The notes beneath the pieces were generated by a model. It saw only the letters and a program-made list of their open reading frames with translations. It was not told the origin of the DNA and did not search any database. DNA of 64,000 bases from assembly GCA_001752465.1 (NCBI GenBank), contig MDJB01000058.1:1-64000 (forward strand), written 5' to 3'. A program made the position numbers and the translations under genes. The DNA comes from Haemophilus quentini. Lineage in GTDB: Bacteria > Pseudomonadota > Gammaproteobacteria > Enterobacterales > Pasteurellaceae. Shown here piece after piece: positions 44,584 through 54,068 of this stretch (the stretch's first letter is position 1; the number at the start of each line of letters is the position of its first letter).

Positions 44584-45307
44584 TAAAAAATTATTCACCA
44601 ATAGATAGGCTCCTATCTTAAGTTATCTTTTCAAAGTCAAAATCACCTAAAAAAATAACTAATTAAAATATTTTACTAAATGTATCAAAAAATATAAAAA
44701 TTTGAATTTTAAATAATTTTTACACTTTATATATTATTCTATATCTTTTTATAAGCAGTCTTAATTAAATCTAAATAAAGGACTAATTATGTTAAAAAAT
44801 TTAATTGAGTCATGCTAATAAAAAGCAGAAAAAAATCACTCATTGAACTAAGCTGACTCTGTAGATTTTGAAAAATTGAAAGATTTAATTAAACAATTAG
44901 GTGATGAAATCAGTAAAGCTGGAAAGCATTCCTGTAATCTATCCACTCACTATTCTAACTAATAAACCACTCCCAATTGGTATTATCACTTGAAGTGAGT
45001 TCACAACGTAAAACAGTCAGATTTTTAGTCCAACAATGCCATGGTGCAGATATCATAAAAAACGGATTAATAACCTCCTTATTTTTGACAACATGGATAG
45101 TACAGGAGCAAGCAAAGAACAAAACAACTTAAATAAAGCGAAACATTTTACATTCAGACCAAAGCTGTAAGGATTATTTGGATTACTATATCAGCAACAA
45201 ATTAAACTGAAATTCAAAGACCGACTTCGATGCTATGTCATCATCAGTCCTTAAGTAAATAGTCTATTTTTGGCTAGATCAAAATTTCACCGCACTTTTG
45301 TAAGATG
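44584..45307. other. AT-rich non-coding debris between the IS remnant and mutS
   Basis: No intact gene. An ATG at 44789 with AAAGGAC upstream opens MLKNLIESC then stops at TAA. A further open piece, DFEKLKDLIKQLGDEISKAG (about 44858 on), follows in another reading after a stop. This looks like a small gene broken by nonsense changes; its family is not recognised. Another protein-like piece (KTVRFLVQQCHGADIIKNG) lies at about 45009-45065. A DNA-uptake core (ACCGCACTT) is at 45289-45297, just before the end of mutS. Confidence 0.55.
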
Positions 45308-47893
45308 TTACCCCACCATTTTCTTTAACTGATACAAATACGCTAAGGCTTGTTTAGGACTTAAATCATCGGGATCTAGTTTTTCAATAGCCTCTCTTAG
45401 CGCATCCATTTCTTGTTCAAACAATAATTCACCTTGAGTGTGATTGGCTTCACGTAATGCCTGAATTTGCTGATCGGCTGAATGACCTGATGTTTTTTCT
45501 AATTGTGTCAATTTCTGTTTTGCCAGTTTAATAACAGATTGTGGCACGCCCGCCAAAGCCGCGACTGCCAAACCATAACTTTTACTTGCTGCACCATCTT
45601 GTACAGCGTGCATAAAGGCGATGGTGTTGTTATGCTCAAGGGCATCTAAATGAATATTGGCAATGCCTTCTAGCTGTTCTGGCAATGCGGTTAATTCAAA
45701 ATAATGGGTGGCAAATAACGTAAGTGAGCGGATTTTTTTGGCTAACCATTCTGCACAAGCCCAAGCTAAGGATAAGCCATCATAAGTGGATGTGCCGCGT
45801 CCAATTTCATCAATAAGCACGAGACTTTGCGCAGTGGCTTGATGAAGAATATTTGCCATTTCTGTCATTTCCACCATAAAGGTTGAACGCCCTGAAGCTA
45901 AATCATCAGACGCACCAATTCGAGTAAAAATACGATCAATCGGCCCTATTCGCGCGCTGTCTGCCGGCACAAAGCTGCCGATATACGCCAGCAATGTAAT
46001 TAATGCGGTTTGGCGCATATAAGTACTTTTACCACCCATATTTGGCCCAGTGATAACTAACAAGTGACGGTTATGATTTAATTCCACTGGGTTGGCGATA
46101 AAAGGATCTTTTAATACTTGTTCCACGACAGGATGGCGACCATTTTCAATTTTCACACTCACTTCATCACAGAATGTTGGCATCACGTAATTGAGGATGT
46201 CTGCGCGCTCCGCAAGATTGACCAATACATCCAATTCAGAAAGTGCGAGGCTCGCCAGTTGTAACGAACCTAAGTGCGGTAATAATAAATCAAACAATTC
46301 ATCATAAAGCTGCTTTTCTAATGCTAACGCTGCGCCTTTTGATTTCAGTACTTTGTCTTCATATTCTTTGAGTTCAGGAATAATGTAACGCTCTGCATTT
46401 TTCAGGGTTTGGCGGCGTACATAATGAATAGGTGCTTTATGCGCTTGGCCTTGGCTAATTTGAATGTAATAACCATGCACTGCATTAAAACCGATTTTTA
46501 GCGTATCAATACCAGTGCTTTCACGCTCACGTTTTTCTAGGTTTTCCAAATATTGGGTTGCGCCATCAGACAGCATACGCCATTCGTCCAACTCGGCATG
46601 GTAACCTTCAGCAATTACGCCACCATCTCGAATTAAAAGTGGAGGCGTTTCAATCAATGCACGTTGCAATAAATCGCATTGCTCGCTGAAATCGGCAATT
46701 TGGCTGAAAAGTGCGGTTAAAAATGGCGGTGTTTTTTGTTGCACAATCGCGCGTAATGCAGGAATTTGTTCTAATGCCGTGCGCAAGCGGGTGAGATCGC
46801 GTGGACGCGCTGAACGTAGTGCAACACGCGCTAAAATACGCTCCATATCGCCAACTAATTGCAAATAAGGTTGGAGTTCATCGACCAAATCAAAATTCAG
46901 AATTTCCGCAATCGATTGTTGGCGTTGTTTTAATTTTTCCACATCACGAACAGGCTGGTGAATCCAACGTTTCAATAAGCGGCTGCCCATTGGCGTGACG
47001 CATTTATCCAAGACAGACGCTAGCGTATTTTCTGTGCCACCCGCAAGATTTTGCGTTAATTCAAGATTTCTGCGAGTGGCGGCATCTAACTGAATACAGT
47101 CTTGATTTTGAATTAAGCTAATGCTTTGAATATGAGGCAATGCGGTACGTTGCGTTTCTTTTGCATATTGTAATAAACAACCTGCCGCACTTAAGCCTAG
47201 AGGGGATTTTTCCACACCAAAGGCGCGTAAATCTTTTGTACCAAATTGGCGATTCAGTAACGTAATGGCGGTGCTAAGTTCAAATTCCCAAATCGGGCGA
47301 CGGCGTAATCCCTTGCAATGTTCAATTGCAGCCATTTCATTAAATTCTTCACAATACAGCAATTCCACAGGTGCAATACGTTGCAATTCCGCACGCAATG
47401 TTTCTTTATCAGTAGGTTCACAAAGCTGAAAACGGCCAGAGGTCATATCCAAAGTGGCTAATCCAAATTTTTCTTTTTCTTGATATACCGCCGCAATCAG
47501 ATTGTCTTGGCGTTCAGGCAAAAGTGCCTCATCACTCACCGTACCTGGTGTAACAATTCGCACAATTTGGCGTTCCACAGGCCCTTTGCTGGTGGCAGGA
47601 TCACCAATCTGTTCACAAATTGCCACAGGCTCACCCAACTGAACCAATTTTGCTAAATAACCTTCCACCGCATGATAAGGCACGCCCGCCATTGGAATTG
47701 GTTGCCCAGCAGATTGACCTCGTTTCGTCAAAGAAATATCCAACAATGCCGCTGCTTTTTTCGCATCGTCATAAAACAACTCGTAAAAATCTCCCATGCG
47801 ATAAAACAACAAAATATCCGGATTCTCTGCTTTGAGTTTTAGGTATTGTTGCATCATTGGCGTATGTTGTTGGAAATTTTCTTCGGAAATCAT
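45308..47893 (-). CDS. mutS: DNA mismatch repair protein MutS
   Basis: 861 residues. The mismatch-reading wedge is [11 protein letters not shown] (Phe-x-Glu) near residue 35. The ATPase domain has [13 protein letters not shown] and [16 protein letters not shown]. The C-terminal helix-turn-helix ends [10 protein letters not shown]. It recognises mispairs and recruits MutL. In Haemophilus it limits slippage and recombination but has modest effect on tetranucleotide repeats; relevant to phase-variable loci generally. Transcribed alone on the minus strand, ending beside the IS debris. Confidence 0.97.
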   Translation of the reverse strand: MISEENFQQHTPMMQQYLKLKAENPDILLFYRMGDFYELFYDDAKKAAALLDISLTKRGQSAGQPIPMAGVPYHAVEGYLAKLVQLGEPVAICEQIGDPATSKGPVERQIVRIVTPGTVSDEALLPERQDNLIAAVYQEKEKFGLATLDMTSGRFQLCEPTDKETLRAELQRIAPVELLYCEEFNEMAAIEHCKGLRRRPIWEFELSTAITLLNRQFGTKDLRAFGVEKSPLGLSAAGCLLQYAKETQRTALPHIQSISLIQNQDCIQLDAATRRNLELTQNLAGGTENTLASVLDKCVTPMGSRLLKRWIHQPVRDVEKLKQRQQSIAEILNFDLVDELQPYLQLVGDMERILARVALRSARPRDLTRLRTALEQIPALRAIVQQKTPPFLTALFSQIADFSEQCDLLQRALIETPPLLIRDGGVIAEGYHAELDEWRMLSDGATQYLENLEKRERESTGIDTLKIGFNAVHGYYIQISQGQAHKAPIHYVRRQTLKNAERYIIPELKEYEDKVLKSKGAALALEKQLYDELFDLLLPHLGSLQLASLALSELDVLVNLAERADILNYVMPTFCDEVSVKIENGRHPVVEQVLKDPFIANPVELNHNRHLLVITGPNMGGKSTYMRQTALITLLAYIGSFVPADSARIGPIDRIFTRIGASDDLASGRSTFMVEMTEMANILHQATAQSLVLIDEIGRGTSTYDGLSLAWACAEWLAKKIRSLTLFATHYFELTALPEQLEGIANIHLDALEHNNTIAFMHAVQDGAASKSYGLAVAALAGVPQSVIKLAKQKLTQLEKTSGHSADQQIQALREANHTQGELLFEQEMDALREAIEKLDPDDLSPKQALAYLYQLKKMVG

Positions 47894-47972
47894 CTAATTA
47901 CCTGCTTTGAAACTGAATAAAGATAGGTTTTGTGTCGGCTATTTTAGGTGCCGAAAGGGGAAAAAGCCAGAT

Positions 47973-48022
47973 AAAAAAAGAGCGGTGAAAATTTGTTGAG
48001 ATTTTTCACCGCTCTTTTTAGA
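47973..48022 (-). terminator. nlpD terminator
   Basis: On the minus strand AAAAAGAGCGGTGAAAAATC pairs with GATTTTCACCGCTCTTTTT-like sequence across a short AT loop and is followed by a T-run. It is an uptake-sequence-like variant (AAGAGCGGT), just after the nlpD stop. Confidence 0.85.
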
Positions 48023-48028
48023 GGAAAA

Positions 48029-49336
48029 TTAACGTCTTGGAAGGTAACGTACAGGATCCACTGATTTACCTTTATAGCGAATTTCAAAGTGGAGTTTCAC
48101 GGTATTTGTACCAGAGCTACCCATTTTTGCGATTTCTTGACCAGCTTTGACTTCTTGTTGATCGGTTACAAGAATTTTGTCGTTATGCGCATAAGCACTT
48201 AAGAAATCATCATTATGTTTGATGATGATTAAATTACCGTAACCACGTAAAGCATTGCCAGCATACACGACGCGACCTGATGCAGCTGCTTTAACAGCCT
48301 GTCCACGAGAACCGCTAATATCAACCCCTTTATTTCCGCCATCAGTATTGGAGAAACCTTGAATGATATTACCTGAAGTCGGCCATTGCCATGCAACATT
48401 TGATGCGATTGGTGCAACGACATTGGCATTAATCGGTGTGATATTAGTGTTATCTACTGGTGTTGTTGGCACTGATGGTGTTGTCGCAGGGGCAACTGGT
48501 GCAGCTGCAACTGGTACCATTGCTGGTGCGCTATTCGCTACACCTGCGCCAGATTTAATTGGACCAATGATTGTGCCATCAGATCCCATTTGCGTACCAT
48601 TTGCACCTGGCGTATAGGTGACTGCTAGTTCTGCAGGTGCTGTCGGTGCAGCCGCAGTAGTTGTTGTCGTTGCTGTTGCAGGTTGTTTTACAGGAACCGT
48701 TGTTGTCACTGTTTTTGTACCACAATTAGAGATTTTTAAAGTTTGACCTAAGCTCAAACTATAAGGCTCTGTCATGTTGTTCAATGCTGCTAATTCTTTT
48801 ACATCAATCCCCGCCAAGTAAGCGATTAAGAACATGGTATCGCCTTTGTTTACTTTATAGGTATTACCTTTGTAAGAGCCTTTTTCAATTTGGCTATAAT
48901 CTGGTGCATTGGTATTTGGATTGCGTGGAACATTAATATGTTGCGAACCTACGCAATCAGAAACTGTTTTAGTGATGGTTTTTGTTTGCACAGCTGGAGT
49001 TGGTGTTGGCGCAGCTGGTTTTTGAGCTGGCTGAAATGCTGGCTGTGTAGGTTTGAATGCTGGTTGAGCAGGCGCTGCTGACATGGCAGGCTGTTGATAG
49101 GTTGGTTGGAAATTTGGCTGTGGCGTTTGCACGCCTGTTGGTACACCGCCCATCGCTGGTACCGTGTTTTTTTGAATTTCAGGTTGCCAAGAACCACCCG
49201 CGCTTTTGCCATTGACAGGTTGCATGATACCAGGGGAAAGATTGCCATCAGCATTACTAATTGGAGCAGGAGAATTAGAGGCACAAGCCGATAATACAAC
49301 AAGACTCAAAGGGAGTAAGAGAAATGATTTTTTCAT
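48029..49336 (-). CDS. nlpD: Amidase activator lipoprotein NlpD (LppB)
   Basis: 435 residues. A lipoprotein signal (about 1-18, LSACAS) is followed by a Pro/Gln/Ala/Thr-rich linker. A LysM domain (about 155-205, YKVNKGDTMFLIAYLAGI) comes next, then another low-complexity linker and a C-terminal LytM domain (about 320-432). The LytM site is degenerate: where active enzymes have a metal-binding histidine it reads NKGVDISG, so it should activate an amidase rather than cut peptidoglycan itself. The low-complexity linkers are rich in near-repeats, a plausible place for length variation. Confidence 0.93.
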   Translation of the reverse strand: MKKSFLLLPLSLVVLSACASNSPAPISNADGNLSPGIMQPVNGKSAGGSWQPEIQKNTVPAMGGVPTGVQTPQPNFQPTYQQPAMSAAPAQPAFKPTQPAFQPAQKPAAPTPTPAVQTKTITKTVSDCVGSQHINVPRNPNTNAPDYSQIEKGSYKGNTYKVNKGDTMFLIAYLAGIDVKELAALNNMTEPYSLSLGQTLKISNCGTKTVTTTVPVKQPATATTTTTAAAPTAPAELAVTYTPGANGTQMGSDGTIIGPIKSGAGVANSAPAMVPVAAAPVAPATTPSVPTTPVDNTNITPINANVVAPIASNVAWQWPTSGNIIQGFSNTDGGNKGVDISGSRGQAVKAAASGRVVYAGNALRGYGNLIIIKHNDDFLSAYAHNDKILVTDQQEVKAGQEIAKMGSSGTNTVKLHFEIRYKGKSVDPVRYLPRR

Positions 49337-49359
49337 AGTAATTCCTTATTGTTCCTTTA

Positions 49360-49545
49360 TTATTTCGTTTGCGCTGGCATTGTATTTTTTTGAATTTCTG
49401 GCATAAAGCTACCGCCAGCAACAGCGCCTGTGCCTTCTACTGGTTGCATGATGCCGTTTGGTAATGCATCTGGATCTTTAACTGGTTCTGATGCACATCC
49501 AGCTAATACGAATCCAGCCATTAAAATAAGACCTAATTTATTCAT
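49360..49545 (-). CDS. Small lipoprotein resembling the NlpD N-terminus
   Basis: 61 residues with a lipoprotein signal (LILMAGFVLAGCAS, acylated Cys17). The mature 45 residues contain GIMQPVEG, then GGSFMPEIQKNTMPAQ, which matches GIMQPVNG...GGSWQPEIQKNTVPAM at the start of mature NlpD encoded next door. It looks like a partial duplication of nlpD or a dedicated partner sharing its N-terminal motif. It is 23 bases upstream of nlpD and downstream of the DedA-like gene. Function unknown. Confidence 0.8.
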   Translation of the reverse strand: MNKLGLILMAGFVLAGCASEPVKDPDALPNGIMQPVEGTGAVAGGSFMPEIQKNTMPAQTK

Positions 49546-49554
49546 TTTTCTATC

Positions 49555-50133
49555 CTAGTTTTTCAATATAAAGTAAGCAATGACAGCCAGCACCACCACT
49601 GACCAACCAATAATTTCAATAGATTTTCGCAATTTTACTGCGAATTTTTCACCGCCCCATGCAGCTAATTTTGCCACCAGCAAGAAACGCGCTAAACGTG
49701 AAACAAATGCGGTGATGGCAAAAGGGAAAAATGCCATTTGCATTACCCCAGAGCAGAGAGTAAACACCTTGTAAGGAATTGGGCTAAAACCCGCCACAAA
49801 CACAACTAATACGCCCCATTGCTCAAACCAATTTATGGCTTTTGCCCAATGCGCACCATATCCCCATTGTTGTACAATGTTTTCCACCCAGTCCGTTGCA
49901 TAATAACCAATAGCGTAACCGATAACCCCACCGATGACAGAAGCAATCGCCGTATAAAATGCAAATTTCACCGCACTTTTTGGCTTTGACATAGACATTG
50001 GGATCAACATCACATCAGGTGGAATAGGAAAAAATATCGCCTCGATAAAACTAACAAAAGAGAGCCAAAAAGTCGCAAAACGGTGCATTGACCATTGCAT
50101 GGTTTTATCGTACATCGTGCCGAAAATTTTCAT
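49555..50133 (-). CDS. yqaA: DedA-like membrane protein (YqaA type, VTT domain)
   Basis: 192 residues with about five membrane segments. The VTT/DedA core is visible: EAIFFPIPPDVMLIP, GGVIGYAIGYY and FVAGFSPIPYKVFTLCSGVMQM. The family is involved in lipid scrambling or undecaprenyl phosphate recycling and envelope homeostasis, but YqaA-type members are not well characterised. It occupies the pcm position in the usual surE-pcm-nlpD cluster. Confidence 0.85.
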   Translation of the reverse strand: MKIFGTMYDKTMQWSMHRFATFWLSFVSFIEAIFFPIPPDVMLIPMSMSKPKSAVKFAFYTAIASVIGGVIGYAIGYYATDWVENIVQQWGYGAHWAKAINWFEQWGVLVVFVAGFSPIPYKVFTLCSGVMQMAFFPFAITAFVSRLARFLLVAKLAAWGGEKFAVKLRKSIEIIGWSVVVLAVIAYFILKN

Positions 50134-50162
50134 ATTTCTTCTCTATTTGGTAAAACGCGCCA

Positions 50163-50903
50163 TTATTCCTGCTCTAACCAATCTTGTAAAGCCGAAAGTG
50201 AATGATGTGCAGTAAGATCTGCCTGAATTGGCGTGATAGACACATAACCATTTTTCACTGCATGGAAATCTGTTCCCTCGCTTTCATCTTCGGGTAATGC
50301 TGAAGGGCCAATCCAATAAATGGTTTCATCACGAGGATCCCTTTGTTTAATGACTTCTGCAGACGAAGCACGGTAACCCAAGCGACACACCTTGTAACCC
50401 TTTAATTCTTCAAAAGGTAAATCTGGCACATTGATATTAATAATTTCACGAGGATTTAATAATTGGTGATGTAATTTGGGAATGAGATCACACACAACTC
50501 GTGCCGCTGTTTCATAATGTTGACGACCATCTAACGAAACCGCAATAGCAGGCAGCCCTAAATGGCGACCTTCAAGGGCTGCGGCTAATGTGCCTGAATA
50601 AATCGTATCATCGCCCATATTACAACCAGCATTAATGCCTGATACCACTAAATCTACTTGGCCAGATAAAAATCCGTTTAACGCTAAATGTACACAATCT
50701 GCTGGTGTACCATTCACACAATAATCGCCACTGTCTAAATGGCGTGGGCGCAGTGGCTCCACTAATGTGAGCGAGCTTGATGCCGCACTTCGATTACGAT
50801 CTGGGGCAACAACAATGACTTCGGCAATTTTTCTTAATTCTGTTGCTAAAACTTGAATGCCTTCTGCATGAAAACCGTCATCATTACTGACTAAAATTCG
50901 CAT
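50163..50903 (-). CDS. surE: 5'/3'-nucleotidase SurE
   Basis: 246 residues. [16 protein letters not shown] holds the Asp-Asp metal site, and [20 protein letters not shown] is the second conserved block. It dephosphorylates nucleoside monophosphates and short polyphosphate. It is 9 bases after truD, a conserved pairing in gammaproteobacteria. Confidence 0.96.
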   Translation of the reverse strand: MRILVSNDDGFHAEGIQVLATELRKIAEVIVVAPDRNRSAASSSLTLVEPLRPRHLDSGDYCVNGTPADCVHLALNGFLSGQVDLVVSGINAGCNMGDDTIYSGTLAAALEGRHLGLPAIAVSLDGRQHYETAARVVCDLIPKLHHQLLNPREIININVPDLPFEELKGYKVCRLGYRASSAEVIKQRDPRDETIYWIGPSALPEDESEGTDFHAVKNGYVSITPIQADLTAHHSLSALQDWLEQE

Positions 50904-50912
50904 TGTACTTCC

Positions 50913-51932
50913 TTATGCTTCTGTATAATTTACTAACTCACGAACCAATGCCGTGGCATAACTGCCTGCAGGCAAATAAAATTTCAAACGCAAGCCTTCT
51001 GGCTCAAATGCCCAAGAAAACGCTTTTGCTTTCATTAATAATGGACGACGCGCTGCCTTCATTCTCTCTTGTGTCATTAAAGGATCGAAAACTGAATGTT
51101 TACTTACAATTTCATTTTCAATATCGCTTGCGGCCAACACATCTTCGCCAATTAAAGGGGCGGTGAGTAAAATATCTTGATTTTCTAACCGCACTTGCAA
51201 GGCATTTAAGTCTTCTTTTTCATCCGCTTTGAACCAACTGTGCGAACCGGTTAATTGCACAATATCACTTGGCAAAACTTCATTTGTTGCGCCCTTTGCA
51301 ATACGTGCTGCCACAACTAAATTAAAAATTTCACTGCGAGCAGCGGAAAGATAAAAACTGCGTTTTTTGCGATCTTTTACCTTAATTTCTCCTTGCGCCC
51401 AACGCAATGCTTGCGTGAGGTTATGACCATCTCGACCAAAACGTTGTTCCGTAAAATAATTTGGGAAACCCAAATTTGCCACAAAATCCAACCGCGCTTT
51501 AAGTTCATCAGATTCTTCTGCACTGCGTAATAAAATATCGAAATAATTTCCCTCAAGGCTACCAGTACGAATTTTTCGGTTATGTCGAGTAACCGCTAAA
51601 ATCTCTACGCCATCTAATTCAAATTGACTGAAATCGGGCATTTCCATTCCTGGCATTTGTAAACAAAACCATTGTTCTGTCACCGCTCGACGATCTTTCA
51701 ACCCCGCATATCCCATATTGCGTTCAGAAACACCTGCAAATTTAGCTAATTTTTCGCCAACAAATAAGGTGTTGCAATCTGTTTTGCGTACATACAACGC
51801 AACAAACTCACCTTCGCCTGACATTTCATAGCCTAAATGCTCTCTTACAATAAAATCCGCACATTCAGCCTTTAAAAGTGCGGTGGTTTTTGGCGGAGTT
51901 TTTAATGCCAAATAAGGGAGTTGTTCGAGCAT
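50913..51932 (-). CDS. truD: tRNA pseudouridine-13 synthase TruD
   Basis: 339 residues. The catalytic aspartate is Asp80 in [14 protein letters not shown], and the TruD insertion domain follows (about 155-300). It makes pseudouridine 13 in tRNA-Glu. It heads the minus-strand truD-surE-yqaA-lipoprotein-nlpD series. Upstream is rraB, divergent, with an uptake-sequence core between them. Confidence 0.95.
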   Translation of the reverse strand: MLEQLPYLALKTPPKTTALLKAECADFIVREHLGYEMSGEGEFVALYVRKTDCNTLFVGEKLAKFAGVSERNMGYAGLKDRRAVTEQWFCLQMPGMEMPDFSQFELDGVEILAVTRHNRKIRTGSLEGNYFDILLRSAEESDELKARLDFVANLGFPNYFTEQRFGRDGHNLTQALRWAQGEIKVKDRKKRSFYLSAARSEIFNLVVAARIAKGATNEVLPSDIVQLTGSHSWFKADEKEDLNALQVRLENQDILLTAPLIGEDVLAASDIENEIVSKHSVFDPLMTQERMKAARRPLLMKAKAFSWAFEPEGLRLKFYLPAGSYATALVRELVNYTEA

Positions 51933-52040
51933 GATTAAGGGTTCTTTTTTATAGAAAATAATTGCGCGAAATTTTATGCGACTTTTGGTGATTTATCCAC
52001 TAAAATAACCGCACTTTTGTTCTTGTTGAAGGATTTTATT

Positions 52041-52463
52041 ATGTCAAAATTGGCTGAATTACAAGCAGAAACCCGTGAAATTATCACTGATTTACTTAAC
52101 GATGGTAGTGACCCGGATGCGCTTTATATTATTGAGCATCATATTGCTCATCACGATTTTGATTTGTTAGAAAAAATCGCCGTAGATGCGTTTAAAGCCG
52201 GTTATGAAGTTTCCGAAGCGGAAGAATTTGAAGATGATGATGGCAACCCCATCTTCTGTTTTGACATTATCAGTGAAGTAGAATTAAAAGCGGAAATTAT
52301 TGATGCTCAACAAAAAGAAATCCTTCCGTTATTAGAAAAACATAAAGGCATTTATGATGGTTGGGGCACCTATTTTGAAGATCCGAACGCCGATGACGAT
52401 GAATACGGCAATGATGGGGAATTTTTTGATGACGAGGATGTCGAAGAGCCTCGTGTGCATTAA
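52041..52463 (+). CDS. rraB: Regulator of ribonuclease E activity B
   Basis: 140 residues from MSKLAELQAETREIITDL, GAAGGA upstream. The sequence NDGSDPDALYIIEHHI, YDGWGTYFEDPN and the acidic tail (DDDEYGNDGEFFDDEDVEEP) match E. coli RraB. It binds the C-terminal region of RNase E and inhibits RNA decay in E. coli. Followed by a perfect uptake-sequence hairpin terminator. The frame is open eight codons further upstream but without a ribosome site. Confidence 0.93.
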   Translation: MSKLAELQAETREIITDLLNDGSDPDALYIIEHHIAHHDFDLLEKIAVDAFKAGYEVSEAEEFEDDDGNPIFCFDIISEVELKAEIIDAQQKEILPLLEKHKGIYDGWGTYFEDPNADDDEYGNDGEFFDDEDVEEPRVH

Positions 52464-52473
52464 TCATTCTTTT

Positions 52474-52505
52474 TAACCGCACTTAATAAGTGCGGTTATT
52501 TTTTT
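52474..52505 (+). terminator. rraB terminator (uptake-sequence hairpin)
   Basis: TAACCGCACTT / AAGTGCGGTTA with a 3-base loop and TTTTTTTT: a textbook inverted pair of DNA-uptake cores used as a terminator. Confidence 0.92.
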
Positions 52506-52517
52506 AGGAGTTTCAAT

Positions 52518-53240
52518 ATGAAATTAAAATCACTTTCCTTAGCATTATTGGCGCTGCCTTTTGCTGTGCCAGCATTAGCGGATAATCCGCAAAGTGCGGT
52601 GCAAAATAATATTGTTTCTTTTAATGCTGAAGTCGAAAAAGAAGTTTCACGAGATTTGTTACAAGTTACACTTTTTTATCAGGCAGAAGGCACCTCACTT
52701 TCAACCTTAAATAAAACGATCAATGAGAAATTAAGCAAAGCGCTTTCTATCGCGAAAAACGAAAGTGCGGTGGAAATTAAAGATCATTTTCGTCATACCA
52801 GTCTGCGTTATAACAATCAAGGCAAGCAATCTGGCTGGATTGACCGTGTAGAACTTGTATTAGAAAGCAAAGATTTCCAAGCCATTTCCAAAGTGATTAG
52901 CGAGCTTGATGGCGTTATGGCGGTGGAAAGTACGAATGCACTTATTTCATCAGAAAAATTAATGAGTTTAGAAAATGAATTAACTCAAGCTGCGTTGGAT
53001 AAATTTAAAAACAAAGCCACATTAATTCAAAATTCGTTGAATATGAAAGGCTATCAAATTTTAGATTTAGATGTCTCTTCCGTGAATGAACAAACCATGA
53101 GCCCACGACCTTATATGATGGCGATGGCAAAATCTGCTGATATGAGTGCGGTGGATTCTTCTGGCGATGCTTATTTGGAAAATGGTAAAGAGAAAATAAA
53201 AGCACGCATTAGTGCGCGAATTGCATTGCGCGCGGAATAA
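52518..53240 (+). CDS. Periplasmic SIMPL-domain protein (DUF541)
   Basis: 240 residues with a cleavable signal peptide (about 1-21, VPALA-DN). The remainder fits the SIMPL (DUF541) domain found in periplasmic or outer-membrane proteins such as E. coli YggE, with SFNAEVEKEVSRD near the start and EKIKARISARIALRAE at the end. YggE lowers oxidative stress; the role here is unknown. Two uptake-sequence cores lie inside the gene. A likely slyD promoter overlaps its end. Confidence 0.82.
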   Translation: MKLKSLSLALLALPFAVPALADNPQSAVQNNIVSFNAEVEKEVSRDLLQVTLFYQAEGTSLSTLNKTINEKLSKALSIAKNESAVEIKDHFRHTSLRYNNQGKQSGWIDRVELVLESKDFQAISKVISELDGVMAVESTNALISSEKLMSLENELTQAALDKFKNKATLIQNSLNMKGYQILDLDVSSVNEQTMSPRPYMMAMAKSADMSAVDSSGDAYLENGKEKIKARISARIALRAE

Positions 53241-53253
53241 TTTTCGCTACAAT
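53226..53253 (+). promoter_or_regulatory. Probable slyD promoter
   Basis: TTGCGC (53226-53231) and TACAAT (53248-53253) are 16 bases apart, overlapping the last codons of the SIMPL gene. It would start about 35 bases before the slyD ATG. Confidence 0.5.
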
Positions 53254-53295
53254 GGTACGACTTTTTTTAACCGATTTTTTTATAAGGAAAACATA

Positions 53296-53916
53296 ATGAA
53301 AGTAGCAAAAAATGTAGTGGTGAGCATTGCTTACCAAGTTCGCACACAAGATGGCGTATTGGTAGATGAAGCGCCAGCGAATCAACCACTAGAATATTTA
53401 CAAGGCCACAATAATTTAGTAATCGGTCTTGAAAAAGCGCTTGAAGGTAAAGAAGTAGGCGACAAATTTGAAGTACGTGTACAACCTGAAGAAGGTTACG
53501 GTGCATACAGCGAAAATATGGTTCAACGTGTACCAAAAGATGTATTCCAAGGTGTTGATGAACTTGAAGTCGGCATGCGTTTCTTAGCTGATACTGACAT
53601 TGGTCCTGTTCCAGTGGTGATTACTGAAATCGATGGCGATGAAGTTGTGGTTGATGGAAATCACATGTTAGCTGGTCAAGAATTACACTTCACGGTTGAA
53701 GTTGTCGCAACCCGCGAAGCAACGTTAGAAGAAATCGCACACGGCCACGTTCATGGCGCACATAGCCACCACCATGATGATGACGAAGAAGGTCACGGCT
53801 GTGGCTGTGGTGGTCATCACCACCATCACGACCATGATCACGATCACAGCGGATGCTGCGGCGGTGGTCACGGACACGGACATGGTCACGGCAGCTGTGG
53901 CTGCGGCGGTCATTAA
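53296..53916 (+). CDS. slyD: FKBP-type prolyl isomerase and metallochaperone SlyD
   Basis: 206 residues from MKVAKNVVVSIAYQVRTQDG with AAGGA upstream. The FKBP and insert-in-flap domains cover about 1-155. The tail (about 152-206) is extremely His/Gly/Cys-rich (HHHHHDHDHDHSGCCGGG), a nickel and other metal-binding segment. SlyD folds proteins and supplies nickel to hydrogenase and, in species with urease, possibly to that enzyme. The repeated tail codons make length variation likely. Ends with an uptake-sequence terminator. Confidence 0.95.
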   Translation: MKVAKNVVVSIAYQVRTQDGVLVDEAPANQPLEYLQGHNNLVIGLEKALEGKEVGDKFEVRVQPEEGYGAYSENMVQRVPKDVFQGVDELEVGMRFLADTDIGPVPVVITEIDGDEVVVDGNHMLAGQELHFTVEVVATREATLEEIAHGHVHGAHSHHHDDDEEGHGCGCGGHHHHHDHDHDHSGCCGGGHGHGHGHGSCGCGGH

Positions 53917-53936
53917 TTAAAAACAGCCAAAAACAT

Positions 53937-53972
53937 TACCGCACTTTAGCAATGAAGTGCGGTATTTTTTTA
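53937..53972 (+). terminator. slyD terminator (uptake-sequence hairpin)
   Basis: TACCGCACTT / AAGTGCGGTA with an 8-base loop and TTTTTTT following. Confidence 0.9.
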
Positions 53973-54002
53973 TTAAAAAACTGACAAAATGCGCTGAAAA
54001 TA

Positions 54003-54031
54003 TTGGATCCTAACGAACTTCTCGGTAGACT
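54003..54031 (+). promoter_or_regulatory. tamA promoter
   Basis: TTGGAT (54003-54008) and TAGACT (54026-54031) are exactly 17 bases apart, about 38 bases before the tamA start codon. Confidence 0.65.
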
Positions 54032-54068
54032 ATAGCGCAATTTACTTAAAAAATTTTAGCCCCTCAAA

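Noticed and set aside
53725-53913. Open frame opposite the SlyD tail
   Set aside because: Low-complexity shadow of the His-rich codons.
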